A DNA stretch of 64,000 nt, from contig NC_080185.1 of assembly GCF_950295315.1 (NCBI RefSeq), positions 43,189,387 to 43,253,386 of the forward strand. Direction: 5' to 3'. Positions 33,585-45,019 of the stretch are shown piece by piece. The position numbers and the translations under genes are program-made. The notes beneath the pieces are model-generated. The model saw only the letters and a program-made list of their open reading frames with translations. It had not been told where the DNA came from and did not search any database. Origin of the DNA: Erinaceus europaeus. Taxonomy: Eukaryota > Chordata > Mammalia > Eulipotyphla > Erinaceidae. Each line of letters opens with the position of its first letter. Position 1 is the first letter of the stretch.

Positions 33585-33760
33585 AATTAAGCTCTGATGC
33601 CAGCTCTGCTATGTACGAGCAGTGGAACCTCAAAGAAGCTACACACAAGCCTTCTGGCACTTCAGTTTTTCCCTCTGTGTAATGGAGTTATTATCTGTTG
33701 CAGGATGGAGACACCTTAACAAAGGAAGTCTTCCAAAAAGAGTCTGACATACAGCAAATG
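33585..33760 (+). mobile_element. MIR (ancient SINE)
   Basis: GCTCTGATGCCAGCTCTGC, CAGTTTTTCCCTCTGTGTAA, TGGAGTTATTATCTGTTGCA and GAGTCTGACATACAGCAAAT follow the MIR consensus order. Confidence 0.72.
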
Positions 33761-34544
33761 CTGAATCCGTATGAGTCACAGAAAAACATTTCTATTTCTT
33801 TATGTTGTTCACATAACATTACTGATGACCATATACAGGGATAGGGTAAAAGTGACTTTTCTCTTCTGGTTATTGTTGCTCGCATTTTCTCTCCAATACA
33901 TATTTACTGCTTCGAAAAGAAACATTTGTTTTTTAAAAAAAGAACACTGAATATCATACTTTCTTTGGTTTCTGGTCATTAGGCCCAATGCTTGGATGTG
34001 GACGGGGGGGGGGGGTGTGGGGTGAGGCAGGAACCTATGTTAATGAGGTGAACACAACAGCAAAAACAACTTCCAAAAAGTCATTAAAATGTTCTCAATT
34101 ATCCTTTTTTTTTTTTTTTTACATTCCTAAAACTTGGATACATCTCATTTTCCCCCATTATCAGCATCATGGCCTTGTCCTGAGCAAGCTTCGAGACGTA
34201 TGTCCATGTAAGGCAAAAAGAACAATTGCAAAGGCTCTGTCCTGTTATTCAATTTGGTGAAAAGTATCTCAGCCTAATCTTACAATTACTTAGAGAAAAA
34301 AAATAAATCTATAAAATTACCAGTCCCTAATTCAATTCTTATGCTGCCATTTTTTTATACACGGCGATCAGCAAGAGAATGATAATCAAGGATGAAGAAA
34401 GCGTCATCAGTGAGAAAACAAAACAAATTAAAAATCAATGTGAAGAAGCCTAAGGCAAGTGGCTCTGAGCTGCCAGTCACTGAATCCTAGAGAAACAGCC
34501 TTAAACAGACATTTACATTATAGAGAGATAAACAAGGCTTGTGA
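33761..34544. other. Intron, largely unassigned
   Basis: A short G10 tract at 34003-34013 followed by G-rich DNA, and a T17 run at about 34104-34120. No gene or named element. Confidence 0.4.
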
Positions 34545-34975
34545 AATAACAGTGGTTATACCAGAGACCCTCTTGCCCAAGGCTCCAAACCCCCCTGATT
34601 CAATCCCTGGCAACACTGTAAACCAGAGCTGAGAAGTGCTCTGATCTCTCCCTCACAATCTCTCTCTGTAGCTTTCTCTTTTATCTATCTCTTCAGAAAG
34701 AAATAAGATATTAAGAAATAATAGTGGTGGCAAAAACAAAAACTGATAGAAATCAATCTTAAAAAAATTTAAGGGCTGGGGAGATAGCATAGTGGCTCTG
34801 CAAAAGACTCTCATGCCTGAGGCTCTAAGGTCTCAGGTTCAATGCTCAGCACTACCATAAGCTAGACCTGAGCAGTGCATTGGGGTCTCTGTTTCTCTCT
34901 CTTTCCCTTCTCTATCTCTCTCCCCTCCCTCTATCCACTAAAATGAATAAACTAAATTAAAATTAAAAAATAAAA
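34545..34975 (+). mobile_element. Two family C SINEs in tandem
   Basis: 34545-34720 is diverged (CCCCTGATTCAATCCCTGGC). 34771-34975 is clearer (AGGGCTGGGGAGATAGCATA, CTCATGCCTGAGGCTCTAAG, AGGTTCAATGCTCAGCACTA, then CT-rich). Confidence 0.75.
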
Positions 34976-35229
34976 TTTTTGTAGTGTAATGGAACGTCAA
35001 GTCTCAATTCATTCTAGGGATTTCAAGACTGAGTTGTTCTTTACAGTGAATTTTCTAATGGAGCAAAGTGGGTTCTGTGTACCTTTTTTTTTTTTTTGCA
35101 GTATGCAAAAACCTTGGTCTTTTGTATAAAATCCAAGGGATGACATGCCCACTTCTGCATCAGATCAGTAGTCCCAATTGCCCAGTGGCTGGACATTATA
35201 GACCCCATATTCCCCTATGCTTTAAACAG

Positions 35230-35448
35230 TCACTGTGTTGGGGCTGGGCGGTGGCATACCTGGTTGAGCACATGTTACAATACACAAGGACCTGGGTTCG
35301 AGCCCCTGGTCCCCACCTGCAGGGGAAAAGCTTTGCAAGTGCCAAAGCAGTGTTGCAGGTGTCTCTCTTCTTCTCTATCACCCCCTTCCTGCTTGATTTC
35401 TGGCTGTCTCTAATAAATAAATAAAGGTAATAATTTAAAAAAAAAAGA
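35230..35448 (+). mobile_element. SINE family A
   Basis: TGGGGCTGGGCGGTGGCATA head, GACCTGGGTTCGAGCCCCTG, TCCCCACCTGCAGGGGAAAA and AATAAATAAATAAAGGTAAT tail. Confidence 0.94.
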
Positions 35449-36020
35449 AAGAAAAACCACTGTGGCTTGATAGAGAACTAGTTGTCTCTGGTGTACGGGA
35501 GAGTGTCTGGTGTCACTTGAGGTGGCTCTTAATTCAAGTCCTCGCTTTGAAAAATCCATCCATGCAGAGGGGGCGAGAATTATATGCGTAGCCTGTCATC
35601 CTAGCAGACACTGAAGAGCCCCACTGATGGCTGCAAGCGGCACTTAATCGAGAAGTGCAGAGGAAATGATAAGCGAGGAACATCGCCTGCTCCCAACCCC
35701 TAAAGAAATGATTGATTTAAGCAAGGTACCAACTTGGCACAGACAGCCTCCACGAATGAGCTGACAGGGTGCCAATCTAACACCGCACAGATTGTCTTCA
35801 GGTGGCAAGGGAGCGGATGAGTGGAACTGGCAGGGGGGGACACGTTGTTAGCGCCTTAAACCCAGCGGGCAAGCCGAACCTTACTAAGTGGGGGGCCAGC
35901 AGGGGGGCCAGCTATCTCCTGATTGAGCTCCACTGCTGGAGAAAAAAAAATTTAAAAAGGACTAAGTATTAGAGGCTATTCTGGCATGAGTCATTTTTCT
36001 TAAAGCATGGCCCTGCTGTT
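35449..36020. promoter_or_regulatory. Single-copy, CpG-retaining island in the last intron; candidate regulatory element
   Basis: About 0.55 kb without repeat signatures and richer in G+C and CpG (TATGCGTAGCC, CAAGCGGC, GTTAGCGCC, CAGCGGGC) than the AT-rich intron. It includes an AP-1 consensus TGAGTCA at 35987-35993 and NF1-like half-sites (CTTGGCAC, GGTGCCAA). Function is inference only. Confidence 0.3.
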
Positions 36021-36689
36021 TTGGCTAGGGAAAAAAAAAACACTCATGTATTGAAAGATCTATGCTGGAGAAAGAAGAAGAAGAGAAAAAAAAAAAAAAA
36101 AAAACAGCAGCATTTGGAAGCCCAGTCCAAGTTTCAAAGCTGCTTTTCCAATCAGGAATGTAAAACTGGCAGAGGCCTGAAAATATAATTAGTTTCCAAG
36201 AATCAGGGAGAGGGGAGTGGGAGAAGGGAGCATAGATAATTTTTGACAGATGAAAAAGCAGTGCAAATGCAGGAGAGAAGCAATTCCCCACTAATGAGGG
36301 GCTGATTAGTCACAAAGAAAAGGCAAACAGCGAAGCAACAGGAAGAAACTCTGATGGCCAAAATGTTACTACAGTGACCAACAAAACATTGTCAAAACAC
36401 TAGAAACCTGAAGGAAAGCTATACAGATTGACTTAAATTTCTTTGTGGCTACGCCTAACACGGACGGCCCTTGAAAGGACCACTGGTAGTGATGCAGTGT
36501 GGGAAGAAGCGAAAGTGTTTTGAAAGGCCATGGGGTCCTTTCTTTGAATCGGCAACCAGCAAACACGGAGCTACAAAGGCTATTCTATAGTTCGGTCTCT
36601 GCAGTTACCTCTCCACATGCCAGTCCCTGGAAACATTTCTGTGGGGTCCCAATGTCCCCAAATTTCAAGGCAGGTTGTGGAGAAAAAGG
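36021..36689. other. Intron, unassigned
   Basis: Contains a poly(A) run at 36088-36104. No gene or named repeat. Confidence 0.4.
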
Positions 36690-37275
36690 GGACTCTGTTA
36701 CACTACTGATAGGGATACAAACTAGTGCATGGTATGGAGAGTCATTAAACAAATAAAAATGGAAGTACCTTATGATCCAGCAATACCACTCTTAGAACAT
36801 TTATCCAATGGACACTGAAACATTAATTCAAGGGGACATATGCACTCCTACGTTCATAGCTGCATTATTCACAATAGCCAAAGAGTGGAAGCAGCTTAAA
36901 TGCCCATCAACAGATGACTGGCTAAAGAAGTTATGGGATATAAACTCCATGGCATTCTGCTCTGCAATCAACAAAATGGAAGACATTATGACATTTTGGA
37001 CAAAATAGATGGAAATGGAGGTGATCATGCTTAGGGGAAATACGTAAAAGAGATAAGAGACAACTACTAGATGGTTTCACTCATATGTGGAATCTAGATA
37101 AATGAAACACATGAACTTTCAAACAAGCAGACTGTCTTTAAGACTCTGGTGATTACTGTTAAGAGGCTGGGGGCACAGAACTTACTTCACTGGTGGGTAC
37201 AGTATAGAACTATACCCTGCAATCTTGTAAACAGTCTTGTAAACCATCATTAATCACAAGTAAGTAATAAAAAAA
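36690..37275 (+). mobile_element. L1 3' fragment
   Basis: ORF2 C-terminus in plus (GDICTPTFIAALFTIAKEWK then CPSTDDWLKKLWDI), then CACTCATATGTGGAATCTAG, a 3' UTR and GTAAGTAATAAAAAAAAAG. 5'-truncated. Confidence 0.9.
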
Positions 37276-38285
37276 AAGAAGCTAAAATAAAAGGAGGCCG
37301 GGTTAGGACTAAGGGAACTTACGATATAAAATGAACACTTAAACATCTACCTTATTTGACTGGAGGCCAGGTTCATTCCATAGCTTACAGATTCTGGAAG
37401 GAAAAGGTCAGTCTTATAGCTGCATCTATATTTTCAGTCTGGGAGAGTGGCTGTCCCAGTGGGATCTCCGTTTGGTGAAAAAGCAAACATGAAAACTTGT
37501 CCTATTACCATTTCTTTCCATATAACACTTTATTCTACTTGGAGTTTTAAAGGCTGATTTTCTTTACTGTTCAACAACCACCACAAACAAAAAAAAATCA
37601 TTTTTCTGCTTCTAGGAGTCTGTCTTCTCAATGTATCCACCTCACTAAATTACAGAATTATCTGACTCATTGGGACAATCTATTATCCTCTAGACAGCAA
37701 ATTGGGAAAAAAAAAAGCAATTTCCCCATCTCTGAGGAAGATAATTGATCTGATTTTGCTGTCAATGTCACCATCATTCACGCTGGCACCCAGGCTCAAA
37801 ACCTCGAGGTATCTCCCCCCACCACCACCATATTTTGCCACCCACACTGAGTCACCAAGCCCTAATGAGTTTCCTTTAATACTGTCTCTTGCATCAATCT
37901 TCCCTGCTACCCTCCAAGTTCAAGTTCCTATTATCTCTCAGACCTGCATGACTACAATATTGTCCCCCCACTCCCCATAATGACTTGTATGGGGTTTCTT
38001 TTTATTACCAGACTAATACATGCTTGTTAGAGGCAATCTGGACATTTTTCAGAAAGCTGGAGAAAGGCTATCAATTATCTATGATCATTTTGCTCAGAGA
38101 TTAGGGGATGGTTATTTTGACCCAGTCCCCTTTCATCCATTATTGTGTGCATTACACTAATGTGTTTTTAAAAAAATAAGTATCAAGAAAATATTTAGAT
38201 GTTTCTTACTTTCATAAAATGGATGTCCCGCTATGACATCAAATTCTATGAAAAGCCAACTTTTTAAAAGTCATTCTTTCCTAGT
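37276..38285. other. Intron, unassigned single-copy-looking sequence
   Basis: One of the longest stretches without a hedgehog SINE. No splice-bounded coding frame is recognisable. Confidence 0.4.
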
Positions 38286-38402
38286 CAGAGCACTGTGCAG
38301 ATCTGGCTTAATGGTAATGCTGGGCATTAAATCTCAGATCTCTGAGCCTTGGGTATATGAGTCCTTTGCAGAACCTTTGTGCTATCTCCACTGCTAAAGC
38401 TA
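38286..38402 (-). mobile_element. Family C SINE fragment
   Basis: GAGCACTGTGCAGATCTGGC, GGTAATGCTGGGCATTAAAT and GTGCTATCTCCACTGC in reverse. Confidence 0.65.
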
Positions 38403-38682
38403 ATTTTTAACCACTGATGTTTCATTCGCTTCTAATTTTTCATGTGGAAACAAATGTTGCACTGACCATCTTTGTGACTTTGTTGGATTATTTCCTCAAA
38501 ATTTATTCCTTAAAGTATCATTACAGGAACAGAGATCCTTGTCACGTTTTCCCAAGCCAACTTCCACAAAGAATATATACCATTCTATGCAAAATGCCAG
38601 TTCTTCCATCCACCTGTTAGTACTGGACATAATTCCTGCTTAGAAATAAATATGCTATACTTTAACAATGACTCTTTAGTCA

Positions 38683-39322
38683 CTATCAGGTCACCCCATC
38701 AGCTGGGGCCCTATTCGGGGAGTCCTGAGATTCCCAAACAGACATGATGGGCCTAAACTTCAAATAAATCCCTCTCTCCATTGTTACCAGTCATCTCTAT
38801 CAGGAATAACAAAATAGATCCCTTTGTGCCCCCCCCGTAAGACCTTGTGCTCAACTTGGATCAACAATGGTAGAGAATGTTTCGGATGGACAACACACTC
38901 TATGCTACACCTGAGGAAAATGGGTTGATATTGGGGCAGCTTGGAATGTTCCTACTCATGACCACAGAATGTGAGCTTGGATCTACAGGGATGCAGAGGT
39001 AACATAGGCTCCTAAGTTGAATATGGGCCCCAGATCACATCAAATCGATGGGGTTTACAGTCAACAATATTTGGGAGCCACTCTCTTCCCTGACCCAGAT
39101 TTCTCTTCCCTGGTCCTTTTTCCAGCCATGACACCATCTCCCCAGACAATAACTTGGATCCACCTGCATATCAGATTTCAGGTTCAGGAAAAATAAAACT
39201 AGTACAGCCATAGGCCCTTTGGAATATAACTAAAATATGCCTACCAGCTATCTACAAAACAGAGACCCCCCAGCTCTTCATCTGCACTACTCCAACCTTT
39301 AGGTTTATGATTAATCAACAAC
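38683..39322 (+). mobile_element. R-family long form 2, one arm, 3' end lost
   Basis: Direct arm: CTGGGGCCCTATTCGGGGAG, CTACTCATGACCACAGAATG, GGGATGCAGAGGTAACATAG and CAGACAATAACTTGGATCC. It then runs into GCACTACTCCAACCTTTAGG of the shared 3' part. It breaks off at about 39322 into the head of a B SINE in reverse (39323-39375). Confidence 0.82.
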
Positions 39323-39469
39323 TTGTACTTTGTACTATGTGCGCTTAACTCAGTGCACTACCGCCCAGCTCCCTAGGTGGAAATTTTCTATCTCATCAAT
39401 CTGTGGTTGGCATGACATGTACATATCAATGAGTCTAAATATGTTTTTATCTTTTCTTTTAAAATGTTT

Positions 39470-39955
39470 TATTTACTTTATTATTTAAAAAAATTATTTA
39501 TTCACTTTTGTTGCCCTTGTTGTTTTATTGTTGTAGTTATTATTGATGTCATTGTTGTTGGATAGGACAGAGAAAAATGGAGAGAGGAGGGGAAGACAGA
39601 GAAAGGGGTAGAGAAAGACAGACACCTGTAGACTAGCTTCACTGCTTGTGAAGCGACTCCGCTCCAGGTGGGAAGTCAGGGGCTTGAACCAGGATCCTTA
39701 GGCCTGTCTTTGCGCTTTGCACCACCTGTGCTTAACCCACTGTGCTATCACCTGACTCCCATTTTATTTACTTTAATGAGACAGATACAGATAGAAAGGA
39801 GAAAAGGAGAGAGGGAGGAAGAGAGTGAATGAGAAACCAGACCACTGCTCAGGTCTGGCTTATGGTGATGCTGAGGAGTGAACCTAAGATCTCTGAGCCT
39901 CAGGCATGAGAGTCTTTTGTAGAACCATTATACTATCTCTCCCCCCACCCCAGGC
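39470..39955 (-). mobile_element. SINE B (39480-39762) and SINE C (39775-39955)
   Basis: The B copy shows TTTTGTTGCCCTTGTTG, TTGGATAGGACAGAG, GTCAGGGGCTTGAACC and CCTGTGCTTAACCCACTGTG. The C copy shows GACCACTGCTCAGGTCTGGC, GAACCTAAGATCTCTGAGCC and ACCATTATACTATCTCTCC. Confidence 0.9.
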
Positions 39956-40309
39956 TCTCAAATACATTTTTCCAACTATTGGGCATTTGGACCATGTCAT
40001 ATTGATCAGCCATCACTCTGCTAAAAGGGGTTTCAAATGCAGATACCCTTTTTTAGGAGTCTGACAAGCTTAATCACCACATGGAAGTACAATGGGAATT
40101 AGGGATGGTCAAACTTGGGAGGAACAAGAGAGGGTATGTTCTGTTATGATTCCAAGTTGAGAGCAATTGTAAGGTACAGTTCTGCCCAAACAAAATGTTT
40201 GAATCAAATTCCAGATTAGGGGTCAGTTCCAGATTAGGCTTCTATCCATTTGCTACCAGGCTAGTGTCTTCCCCTCTCTAATCCAGTCCCTCCAGTTTAT
40301 TGCCACAGT

Positions 40310-40600
40310 GGCATTTGGGCCTGGGAGGTGACTCAGCAGTAAAGCATGTACCTTATTTATGTGTGAAGCCCTGGGTTTGATCAGCAACGAAGAAAAACAG
40401 AGTAGAATTCCATGGATGGAGTGCTGCTCTGTTCTATTTATCTCATGCACTCATTTAAAAAAGAGAAGCATGATATTCCAAGTGTGGTGAAATAGCTCCC
40501 TTGGAAAATGTACTGCTTTGTTCTGCACTCAAGTGAGGTTCAAATCTGGCTCCTGATACACTGAAGGAGGTGTTGGTGCTGTGTACTTTAAAAAAAAATT
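40310..40600 (+). mobile_element. Diverged C/D-type SINE pieces
   Basis: GGGCCTGGGAGGTGACTCAG and CCCTGGGTTTGATCAGCAAC, then GTGTGGTGAAATAGCTCCCT and GGTGTTGGTGCTGTGTAC. Confidence 0.55.
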
Positions 40601-40877
40601 ATAACAAGTAAACACTGACAAAAACTATAGGATAAGATGGGTACAACTCCACACAATTCTCACCACCAGAACTCTGTATCCCATCCCCTCCCTTGATAGC
40701 TTTCCTATTCTTTATCCCTCTGGGAATATGGACCCAGGGTTATTATGGGGTGTAGAAGGTGGAAGGTCTGGCTTCTGTACCTGCTTCCCCGCTGAACATG
40801 GGTGTTGGCAGGTCAATCCATACTCCCATTCTGTCTCTTTCTTTCCCTAGTGGGGAGGGGTTCTGGTGAAGTGGGGC
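40601..40877 (-). mobile_element. R-family 3' part
   Basis: CACTGACAAAAACTATAGGA, TTCTCACCACCAGAACTCTG, CTTTATCCCTCTGGGAATAT and CGCTGAACATGGGTGTTGGC. 5'-truncated; inserted in SINE debris. Confidence 0.88.
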
Positions 40878-41039
40878 ACTATTTTTTTACTTTCTTTCTG
40901 CTTCAGTCTAAAAAAAACAAGTAAATAAAATGCATGATATTCCTAATACCTTCTAATAAAGGGGCAGTCATGATGTGATTTCAAATCTTTTTCTCAGAAT
41001 TCTCATATCTGATCCTCTGCATCTACAATAAAGAACTCT

Positions 41040-41370
41040 TGGGGCTAGAGAGACAGCAGAATAATGATGCCTAAAGACTTTCATGTCTGTGGCTCTGAGG
41101 TCCCAGGTTCAATCCCCAGTACCATCTTAAGGAAGAGTGCTTCGGGCTTTCTCTTTATCTTTCTCCTTATATCTCTATTTCACTAAAATTAATGAAATAT
41201 ATATATATATATATATTTCTTAGGGACCATCAAAATAACTCATTTGGATAATGTGCTACTTTGCCATGTACATAACCCAGGTTCGAGCTCAGCCCCTACC
41301 ACACTGAAGGAAGTTTTGGTGTTATGATCATTTTTACTCTCCCTCTTTACCTCCAGCTTTAAAGGGTGTA
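41040..41370 (+). mobile_element. C-type and D-type SINE copies with AT run
   Basis: 41040-41220: GGGGCTAGAGAGACAGCAGA, AGGTTCAATCCCCAGTACC, then (AT)n at 41198-41216. 41221-41370: TGCTACTTTGCCATGTACAT, CCCAGGTTCGAGCTCAGCCC, CCACACTGAAGGAAG. Confidence 0.75.
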
Positions 41371-41649
41371 AGTGGTGAAACAGTACATGTCTGAGGCACC
41401 AGAAGTCCCAGATTCAACTCCCAGCACCATGATAAATCAGAGCTGAGCAGTGCTCTGGTAAAAATAAATAACCTTTTTTTGTGTTTGTTTTAAAGAACTA
41501 TTAGAAAGTGGAGAAGCTCTTGAACAGAGAGACAGTCCGACAGAGCAACACTCCATTTTATGTGGTAACAGGACTCAAACTCAGCCTTGCATGCACTGTA
41601 TCACTGAGCCACCTCCAGAGATCCAAGTATTTTGCCTTATAGAAAGTAA

Positions 41650-41885
41650 TGCAACATAGCAGAAAGAGAAACTTGTCAAATCAGACATTCCTGGGTCAAG
41701 TCTTACTTTACCATCCACTAGCTGTTTAATCTCAATACAATCACTGAATCTAATGAGGTTCTTTCCTCATTTCTAAAATGGTTATCACCAGCACCTCAAC
41801 CCATAGTCAGGGTGGTTATGAGGATCCAATTGGGAATTGTGAATATAGTATTTATTATACTGCCTGGCAGAGAGCAGACTTTCAA
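41650..41885 (+). mobile_element. MIR (ancient SINE)
   Basis: CATTCCTGGGTCAAGTCTTA, CCATCCACTAGCTGTTTAAT, TTCCTCATTTCTAAAATGG, GGTGGTTATGAGGATCCAAT and CTGCCTGGCAGAGAGCAG follow the full MIR consensus. Confidence 0.85.
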
Positions 41886-42279
41886 TAATGCTTTAGAGTC
41901 ATTGGTAGAATACCTGCACTGTTCCCAGCCTCCAGAGTCTATCACAGTAGTGGGTGAAATGAAGACAGACACAGAGAGATATTCCTGGTAAAAAAAAAAA
42001 AAAAGAGCAAAAGCCATGATTTTGACAGTGTGGTTCACAGACTATCTGGCCAGGAGAGAAGTCTTCTGGGAGATCTTTAAGTATGTCGATTCCTGGAGCT
42101 TATTCTAGACCCACTAAATCAGAGTTTCTCCAGGTAGGGTCTAAATCTACACTTGTTTTTTTAAAAAGAAACTGTTCTTGCCATATAAGCTGACAGAGCA
42201 GCAGGTAATACTCATTCTCCCAGGAATCAATATCCCTGCAAGCACTCCAGGTTCACAGTGACTCAACTCAAGCTGACTA

Positions 42280-42386
42280 ACCAGGGGCTGGCAAGATACT
42301 CATCTGAGAGGGTATCTGCTTTGCCATGCATGTGATCTAGGAATGAACCAAGGCCCACAGAATTTGGGGAAGCTCTCTGATGCTGT

Positions 42387-42433
<47 letters not shown>

Positions 42434-42435
42434 GA
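42280..42435 (+). mobile_element. D-type SINE ending in a (TC)n run
   Basis: GGCTGGCAAGATACTCATCT, TGCTTTGCCATGCATGTG, then (TC)n at 42390-42431. Confidence 0.65.
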
Positions 42436-42791
42436 TATTATTTACTAATTAATAAGAGAGATAAGAGGAGAGAAAGAGAACCAGACAATGCTCTAGCACA
42501 TGTGATACTGGGGATTGATCCCAAGACCTCATGCTAGAGTGTTCAGCATTTTCTTCCCCCTGCTACACCTTCAGGACCATGTCTCTCTCATTCTATCTGA
42601 AAAAGCTCGTGTTGAACAGTGAAGCACTGGTGACAAAACCCTCTGGCTTCCATACTCACTTTAATTGTAGTGTATAAACTCATTAGACACTCAATTTCTG
42701 GAATCTTCTAGATCTGCTTCTTGGGCCATATGCCTCACTCTCTGGCAGAGTTGTCACTGTCTGTGACCATTACTTGCTGAATGAGTGATGT

Positions 42792-43038
42792 AGAAAAAGC
42801 CTCTTCTAGGGGGCTGGGTGGTGGCACACCTGGTTGAGCACACATGTTACAGTGCGCAAGGACCTAGGTTCGAGCCCCTAGTCCCCACCTGCGGGGGGGA
42901 AAGCTTTGCAAGTGGCGAAGCAGTGTTGCAGGTGTCTCTCTGTCTCTCACCCTCTCTATCCCTCCCTTCCCTCACGATTTCTGTCTCTATCCAATAAATA
43001 AATAAATAATTTTTAAAAAGAAAGAAAAAGCCTCTTCT
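42792..43038 (+). mobile_element. SINE family A with 16-bp target duplication
   Basis: AGAAAAAGCCTCTTCT at 42792-42807 is repeated at 43023-43038. The insert has a GGGGGCTGGGTGGTGGCACA head, CTAGGTTCGAGCCCCTAGTC and an AATAAATAAATAAATAATTT tail. Complete and recent. Confidence 0.95.
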
Positions 43039-43162
43039 GACAGACACACTAGCCTCCCTACCACCTAGCCCAGTCACCTACCATCGGTTTCACTGTGAAT
43101 CACTTGTTGCTACAATACATGTTTGGGGATGAAAGAGAAACAGAAAGTATCACCAAGAGGGA

Positions 43163-43405
43163 TACTGGTCACCAACACTTACTAAGCACATATAATGTGC
43201 CTGACGTACCAAACAGGTTTTAGTTGATAAGTTCACTGAACCCATGAACAATACCATGAAGCAGGTGTTATCATTGCCTGCATTTACCAAGTGGGAAGAT
43301 GGAGGCATGGAGAGGATCAAGATGTCACCACAGGCCAATGCTAAGTGACTCAGCAGAAATAAGGATCCAGACAACCAGACTCCAAAGCCCAAGCTATTGT
43401 TCACT
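43163..43405 (-). mobile_element. MIR (ancient SINE)
   Basis: TTACTAAGCACATATAATGT, TGAAGCAGGTGTTATCATTG, GTGGGAAGATGGAGGCATGG and CTATTGTTCACTGTGCTC are the reverse of MIR. Confidence 0.85.
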
Positions 43406-43734
43406 GTGCTCTACTACTCTCCTGAATTCAGTACCCCACACATGCTGGTCATTGTGAGTCTAGGATACACGCAGTAATGTTGATATTTATTTCCTTTGTA
43501 TGCTGATTATTCTGTCCAGTTGAATGCATTTCTCACAGCAACCCCTAACTTGTTTATTTCTACAAAGTCTTAGGTTCTCCAACCAGGAGAGTCTGCAGCA
43601 CATGAATACAGTTGAAATACACTTACTCTACTCCTAAGTCTTTGGAGCTTAGTTTCCCAGACATCAGTGAAAACCAGTCTCTATTTTGATTATTTACCCT
43701 CCCTCATATCCACCTCCCCTCCAAATCATTTTTA

Positions 43735-44215
43735 AATATTTTTATTATATTTATTTATTTATTAGATAGAGATAGCCATAAGTCAAGAGGAAGTAGGAGA
43801 TAGGGAGGAAGATAGGGAGATACCTGCAGCCCTGCTTCACCACTTGCAAAGCTTTCCCCCTGCAGGTGGGGACCGGGGGCTCGAACCTGGGTCCTTGTGC
43901 ATTGTAACATGTGCACTCAACCAGGTGTGCCACCACTCAGGACCCTTTTTTTTTTTTTTGTCATTGTCAGGGCTTTATCGCTCTGGGCTGATTTTCATAG
44001 AAAGAGAGTGAGTTAGGGAAACAGCATCATAGTTCTGCAAAAGACTTCCTGGCCTCAGGCTATGAGGTCCCAAGTTCAATCTCTAGCGCCACCATAAGCC
44101 AGAGCCAAGCAGTGCTCTGTTCTTTGTCACTCTCCCTCTCTATCTTTCTTTCTCCCTTCCTTTCTGTATTTCCCTCTCCATGAAAGTAAATAATAAAATA
44201 AGTAAATATTTTTTT
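43735..44215. mobile_element. SINE A (minus, 43735-43945) and SINE C (plus, 44005-44215)
   Basis: A copy: GATAGAGATAGCCATAAG, CCTGCTTCACCACTTGCAAA, GGGGACCGGGGGCTCGAACC and CAACCAGGTGTGCCACCAC. C copy: GTGAGTTAGGGAAACAGCAT, CCCAAGTTCAATCTCTAGCG and a CT-rich end. Confidence 0.85.
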
Positions 44216-44228
44216 TAAAAGAAAGAGA

Positions 44229-44355
44229 CAGGGGCTAGGTGGTGATGCACCAGGTTAAAGTGCACATGTTTTCATGTGCAAGGACCCAGGTTCAAGTCTC
44301 TGGTCTCCACCTACAGGCGGTGAAGCACTGCTGCAGGTGTCTAGGTGTCTCAGCC

Positions 44356-44393
<38 letters not shown>

Positions 44394-44660
44394 CTCCCCT
44401 TCCCTCTAAATTTCTCTGGGAATATAGACTGACTGGTCAACATTCATGCCCAGCAGAGAAGCAATTACAGAAGCCAGACCTCCCACCTTCTGCTCTCCAT
44501 AAAGATCTCTGGTCCATACTCCCAGAGGGATAAAGAATAGGGAAGCTTCCTATGGAGCGGATGGGATATGAAACTTTGATGGTGAGAATTGTGTGGAATT
44601 GTATCCCTCTTATCCCACAGACTTATCAATAATTACTAAATTACTAATATTTTTTTGTTT
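44229..44660 (+). mobile_element. SINE A (44229-44408) joined to R-family 3' part (44409-44660)
   Basis: SINE: GGGGCTAGGTGGTGATGCAC, ACCCAGGTTCAAGTCTCTGG. R: CTGACTGGTCAACATTCATG, AGCAATTACAGAAGCCAGAC, CCATACTCCCAGAGGGATAA and TGTATCCCTCTTATCCCA. Confidence 0.85.
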
Positions 44661-44722
44661 TCTTTTTTATTATCTTTATGTATAGGATACAGCCAGAAAT
44701 TGAGAGGAAAAGGTGTGATAGC

Positions 44723-44779
<57 letters not shown>

Positions 44780-44898
44780 AACACTGCTTAACTGTTCGTG
44801 AAGCTTTCCCCCTGCAGGTGGGGACTGGGGGCTTGAACCGGGGTCCTTGCACACTATTAACATGTGTGCTCAAGCAGGTGGGCCACCATCCAGCCCCT
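44661..44898 (-). mobile_element. SINE family A with (GA)n
   Basis: GATACAGCCAGAAATTGAGA, (GA)n at 44725-44775, GAAGCTTTCCCCCTGCAGGT, GGGGCTTGAACCGGGGTCC and CAAGCAGGTGGGCCACCATC. Confidence 0.9.
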
Positions 44899-45019
44899 TA
44901 AATCACTAATAAAATTATTTTTAAAAAGACATTAACATTTTTTAAAGGGACAGATAAACATACCATAGCACTAAAGTTATCTCCAGTTCCGTTGGGCCTG
45001 GGCTTGAACCTGAGTCATG

